Below, one piece after another: positions 5,001 through 7,856 of a DNA stretch of 7,856 bases. The stretch comes from Bacteroidales bacterium UBA3623 (lineage in GTDB: Bacteria > Bacteroidota > Bacteroidia > Bacteroidales > UBA932), in the NCBI GenBank assembly GCA_002373715.1, contig DFLI01000130.1, positions 2,402 to 10,257 of the forward strand. The letters are read 5' to 3'. Made by a program: the position numbers and the translations under genes. The notes beneath the pieces are model-generated. The model saw only the letters and a program-made list of their open reading frames with translations, was not told the DNA's origin and made no database searches. Every line of letters starts with the position of its first letter. Position 1 is the stretch's first letter.

Positions 5001-7856
5001 ATGGAAAATGCAGCACTGATGACGAAACGAATCCGGAGGATTCTCGTCGTTTGCAATAATTACGATAATTTCTCGCTGGAAGAGGACGGTCGGTTGGATA
5101 TGCGCATTGCCCGGGAGTACTCGGAGCTGAATCTGAGTAATCCCCCGGTGTTTGAGCGGGTATCGTCCACAGGAGAGGCCCTGGAGCGGCTGGTGGCCGG
5201 TGAGAGCTGGGACCTGGTCATTGCCATGTACAACGCCGGCGGGGCCGATGTTTTCGACTTCGCCCGCCGCGTGAAAGAATCGGCCCCCGGAACGCCCATT
5301 GTGCTGCTCACTTCCTTTTCCAAAGAGGTTTCCCGCCAATTGAGAGGCCGGGACCGCACGTGCTTCGACTACATCTTCAACTGGAACGGCAGTACGGACC
5401 TCATTATTGCTATTATCAAGCTGCTGGAAGACAGCCTGAACGCCCCGGACGACATCCTGAAAAGTGGCGTACAGTGCATTCTGCTGGTGGAAGATTCGGT
5501 GCGGTACTATTCCACTTACCTGCCCCTTTTGTACAAACTGGTGCTACAGCAAAACATTGCCGCCGTGCGGGACGCCCTGAACGAAGAGCAGCAGATTTTC
5601 CGTAAGCGGGCCCGCCCGAAAATCCTCATGGCCACCAACTACGACGATGCGGTGAACCTGTACAATACCTACAAGGAGAACCTGCTGGGCGTTATTTCGG
5701 ACATCGGCTTTGTGCTGCACAAAAACGACGATCCTTCCAGCGAAAAGCTGGATGCGGGTGTGGACCTGTGTAAGCTCATCAGGGCCGAGATTCCCAAGAT
5801 GCCCATCCTCATGCAGAGTTCGCAGGAGAGCATGCGGTCGGTGGCCGAGGGCCTTCGCGCCGGCTTCCTGATGAAGCGCTCCAAGACGCTCACCCACGAG
5901 CTTTCGGAATATATCGGCCGAGAATTTGGCTTTGGCGATTTTGTAGCCACTGACGCCCGCGGCAGGGAAACCGCCCGTGCGCACGACCTGCAGGGCGTGG
6001 AAGAGATTCTGGCCACCTTGCCGGACGACCAGATTGGCCGCCTGCGCAGCAAGAACTACCTTTCCCGCTGGCTGCTGGCCCGCGGTATCTTCGAGCACGG
6101 TACGGTTATCAAAAACATCACCTACCCCACCAACGACGATTTCCGCAAGGCTTCCATAGAAAAGATTCACGCCTACCGCGTATCCCAGAGCCTGGGCGTG
6201 GTGGCCCGTTTTGACCCTGCCACCTACAACGACACGGTGTGGTTCTCCCGCTATGGAGACGGTTCGCTGGGCGGAAAGGGCAAGGGCCTGGCCTTCCTGA
6301 ACCACATCCTGTACCAGCACCGGCTGTACGACAAGTGGGAGGGTGTGCATATCACGGTACCGCGCACGCTGGTGCTGGCCACCGACTGTTTCGACCGCTT
6401 CATTCTGGAAAACGGCCTGCAGTATGTGATTAACTCAGACATTTCAGACTCTGAGATTCTGTCGGAATTCGTTTCCTCCAACCTTCCGCAGGATGTGACG
6501 GAAGCGCTGAGGGCCTTTATCCGCGTAGTGAAAACGCCCCTTGCCGTGCGTTCCTCTTCCAAGCTGGAAGACTCTTACTATCAGCCGTTTGCCGGCGTAT
6601 ACTCCACCTACATGATTCCTTCGGTGGAGAACGAAGATCAGCAGCTGCGCCTGCTGTCCAAAGCCATCAAGAGCGTATACGCATCGGTCTATTACGCCTC
6701 CTCCAGAGGCTATATCACCGCCACCGCCAACGTGATTTCGGAAGAAAAGATGGCCATCATCCTGCAGGAGATTTGCGGGGCCGAAGACCAGGGCTACTTC
6801 TTCCCCACCCTCTCCGGCGTTGGGCGCAGCGTGAACTACTATCCCATCGGCCACGAAAAGGCCGAGGAAGGCATTGTCAAAGTGGCCTACGGCCTGGGCA
6901 AGGCAGTGGTGGACGGCGAGCAGGTGCTGCGCTTCTCCCCCGCCTACCCCAAGCACGTACTGCAAACCTCCACCCCGGATCTGGCCATGCGGGACACCCA
7001 GAAGGTGATGTATGCCCTGAACCTGCAGCCGGAGAAGTTCAAAACTTCGGTGGACGACGCCGTGAACCTGGACCGCATAGACATTTACGACTGCACGCGC
7101 TTCAATTCCTTTAACCGCGTGGTGTCCACTTACGACTATGAAAACCAGCGCATGGTAGACTCCCCCATGGCCAACGGTCCCAAGGCCGTAACCTTCTCAC
7201 ACATTTTGCGTTACGGCACCTTCCCGCTGGCAGAAATTGTTCAGGAACTGCTGGACATCTGCTCTCGCGAAATGCAGGGCGGCGTAGAAATTGAGTATGC
7301 CGCAGAACTAAGCACCGGCGTGTTCAACGCGCTGCAGGTGCGCCCCATCTCCAGCGACAGCCTTAAGGCCGATGTAGACTGGAGAAAACTGGACTGCTCC
7401 GGCGCCATCGTCACCTCCGAAAGTGCCCTTGGAACGGGCTGGATTGGCGGTTTGGAGGATGTGATTTATTTAAAGGCCGATGCCTTCGACAAGATGAAGA
7501 CGGAGGAAATGGCGGCCGAACTTCGCACCCTCAACGCTCAGCTTCGCACAGAGGGACGGCAGTATGTTCTCATTGGCTACGGCCGATGGGGCTCCAGCAT
7601 CCCCACCCTTGGCGTGCCGGTAGTTTGGAGCGATATTTCCGAAGCCAAAGCGCTGGTAGAGTGCTCTTTACCGGACTTCCGGGTGGACCCCAGCCAGGGC
7701 ACGCACTTCTTCCAGAACCTCACTTCCTTCAATGCCGGTTACGTGAATGTGGACCCGTATTCCCGCCGCGGAGACAGCCTGGACCTGAAGGCCCTGGACG
7801 CCCAGCCGGCCGTTTTCGAAACCCAGTGGCTGCGGCACGTACGCCTGCCCAAGCCC
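5001..7856 (+). CDS. Double receiver-domain / PPDK_N (PEP-synthase-like) ATP-grasp fusion protein, 3' truncated by window
   Basis: The frame is open for 952 codons and runs off the window; I recall Bacteroidota relatives of about 980-990 aa, so only a short C-terminus should be missing. Residues about 8-150 form a receiver-like domain in which the usual phospho-acceptor Asp is absent (WDLVIAMYN). Residues about 158-305 form a second receiver with canonical residues: E164/D165, D234 in VISDIGF, S273/S274 and K292. A helical linker follows, then a PPDK_N ATP-grasp domain with a glycine-rich SLGGKGKG (422-429), AVRSSSKLED (515-524, R517 equivalent to the nucleotide-binding Arg of PEP synthase and PPDK), GYFFPTLSG (598-606), YGLGKAVVDG (630-639) and LQVRP (778-782). 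A conserved C-terminal region has GRWGS (861-865) and DPSQGTHFFQN (896-906). No swivelling phosphohistidine domain or PEP-binding barrel is visible, so calling it PEP synthase is doubtful. An ATG at 5019 is an alternative start; 5001 is 16 nt from the predicted transcript start. Confidence 0.88.
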   Translation, partial: MENAALMTKRIRRILVVCNNYDNFSLEEDGRLDMRIAREYSELNLSNPPVFERVSSTGEALERLVAGESWDLVIAMYNAGGADVFDFARRVKESAPGTPIVLLTSFSKEVSRQLRGRDRTCFDYIFNWNGSTDLIIAIIKLLEDSLNAPDDILKSGVQCILLVEDSVRYYSTYLPLLYKLVLQQNIAAVRDALNEEQQIFRKRARPKILMATNYDDAVNLYNTYKENLLGVISDIGFVLHKNDDPSSEKLDAGVDLCKLIRAEIPKMPILMQSSQESMRSVAEGLRAGFLMKRSKTLTHELSEYIGREFGFGDFVATDARGRETARAHDLQGVEEILATLPDDQIGRLRSKNYLSRWLLARGIFEHGTVIKNITYPTNDDFRKASIEKIHAYRVSQSLGVVARFDPATYNDTVWFSRYGDGSLGGKGKGLAFLNHILYQHRLYDKWEGVHITVPRTLVLATDCFDRFILENGLQYVINSDISDSEILSEFVSSNLPQDVTEALRAFIRVVKTPLAVRSSSKLEDSYYQPFAGVYSTYMIPSVENEDQQLRLLSKAIKSVYASVYYASSRGYITATANVISEEKMAIILQEICGAEDQGYFFPTLSGVGRSVNYYPIGHEKAEEGIVKVAYGLGKAVVDGEQVLRFSPAYPKHVLQTSTPDLAMRDTQKVMYALNLQPEKFKTSVDDAVNLDRIDIYDCTRFNSFNRVVSTYDYENQRMVDSPMANGPKAVTFSHILRYGTFPLAEIVQELLDICSREMQGGVEIEYAAELSTGVFNALQVRPISSDSLKADVDWRKLDCSGAIVTSESALGTGWIGGLEDVIYLKADAFDKMKTEEMAAELRTLNAQLRTEGRQYVLIGYGRWGSSIPTLGVPVVWSDISEAKALVECSLPDFRVDPSQGTHFFQNLTSFNAGYVNVDPYSRRGDSLDLKALDAQPAVFETQWLRHVRLPKP

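Noticed and set aside
4991..5059. Short upstream ORF of 22 codons overlapping the start of the gene at 5001
   Set aside because: Starts 10 nt before the main ATG in another frame, has no ribosome-binding signal and no recognisable leader-peptide character such as a codon run.
5544..6350. Long minus-strand ORF opposite the receiver/PEP-synthase-like gene
   Set aside because: Shadow of the strongly supported plus-strand coding frame, which has conserved motifs throughout.

Overview
The window looks like chromosomal DNA from a Bacteroidota (most likely Bacteroidales) bacterium of fairly high GC. The clues are TAnnTTTG-type -7 promoter boxes with no clear Shine-Dalgarno sequences, a Bacteroidota-type large protein made of receiver domains fused to a PEP-synthase-like ATP-grasp domain, and an NADP-type glutamate dehydrogenase of the kind common in gut Bacteroidales. 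No rRNA, tRNA or CRISPR array was seen.

Layout. Positions 1-18 hold the edge of a dispersed repeat, followed by a promoter and gdhA (95-1450, +). Converging on gdhA is a two-gene minus-strand operon: a secreted alpha/beta hydrolase (2497-3426) followed after 3 nt by a lactonase-fold beta-propeller lipoprotein (1447-2493). The gdhA and lactonase genes share a CTAG at their stops, and the likely gdhA terminator lies inside the lactonase coding sequence. Next comes a cassette at 3480-4899: a 143-bp repeat element, a REP-associated tyrosine transposase (RAYT-like, 3623-4546, -) and a second 143-bp copy in direct orientation. From 4949 a clear promoter drives a long + strand gene (5001 to beyond 7856). 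It encodes two receiver-like domains, a PPDK_N/PEP-synthase ATP-grasp domain and a conserved C-terminal domain.

The most interesting part is the RAYT cassette. Each flanking element has the same plan: a 25-bp head, two 51-bp units and a 16-bp partial third unit, with no indels between copies and 130/143 matching bases by hand alignment. One copy ends on the base next to the RAYT stop codon. A third, edge-truncated and inverted copy lies upstream of the gdhA promoter, so the family is dispersed and not only a local duplication. I infer a transposase with a non-autonomous repeat family that it may mobilise or bind, comparable to the RAYT/REP/REPIN systems of Proteobacteria but built on a different, larger repeat unit. 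The second item of interest is the receiver/ATP-grasp fusion, which keeps the nucleotide-binding half of PEP synthase but shows no phosphohistidine or PEP-barrel domain in the 952 visible codons.

Apart from the cassette, the genes look like ordinary housekeeping or envelope functions: ammonia assimilation, two exported hydrolase-type proteins and a putative signalling or metabolic phosphotransferase. I see no evidence that they form one pathway.
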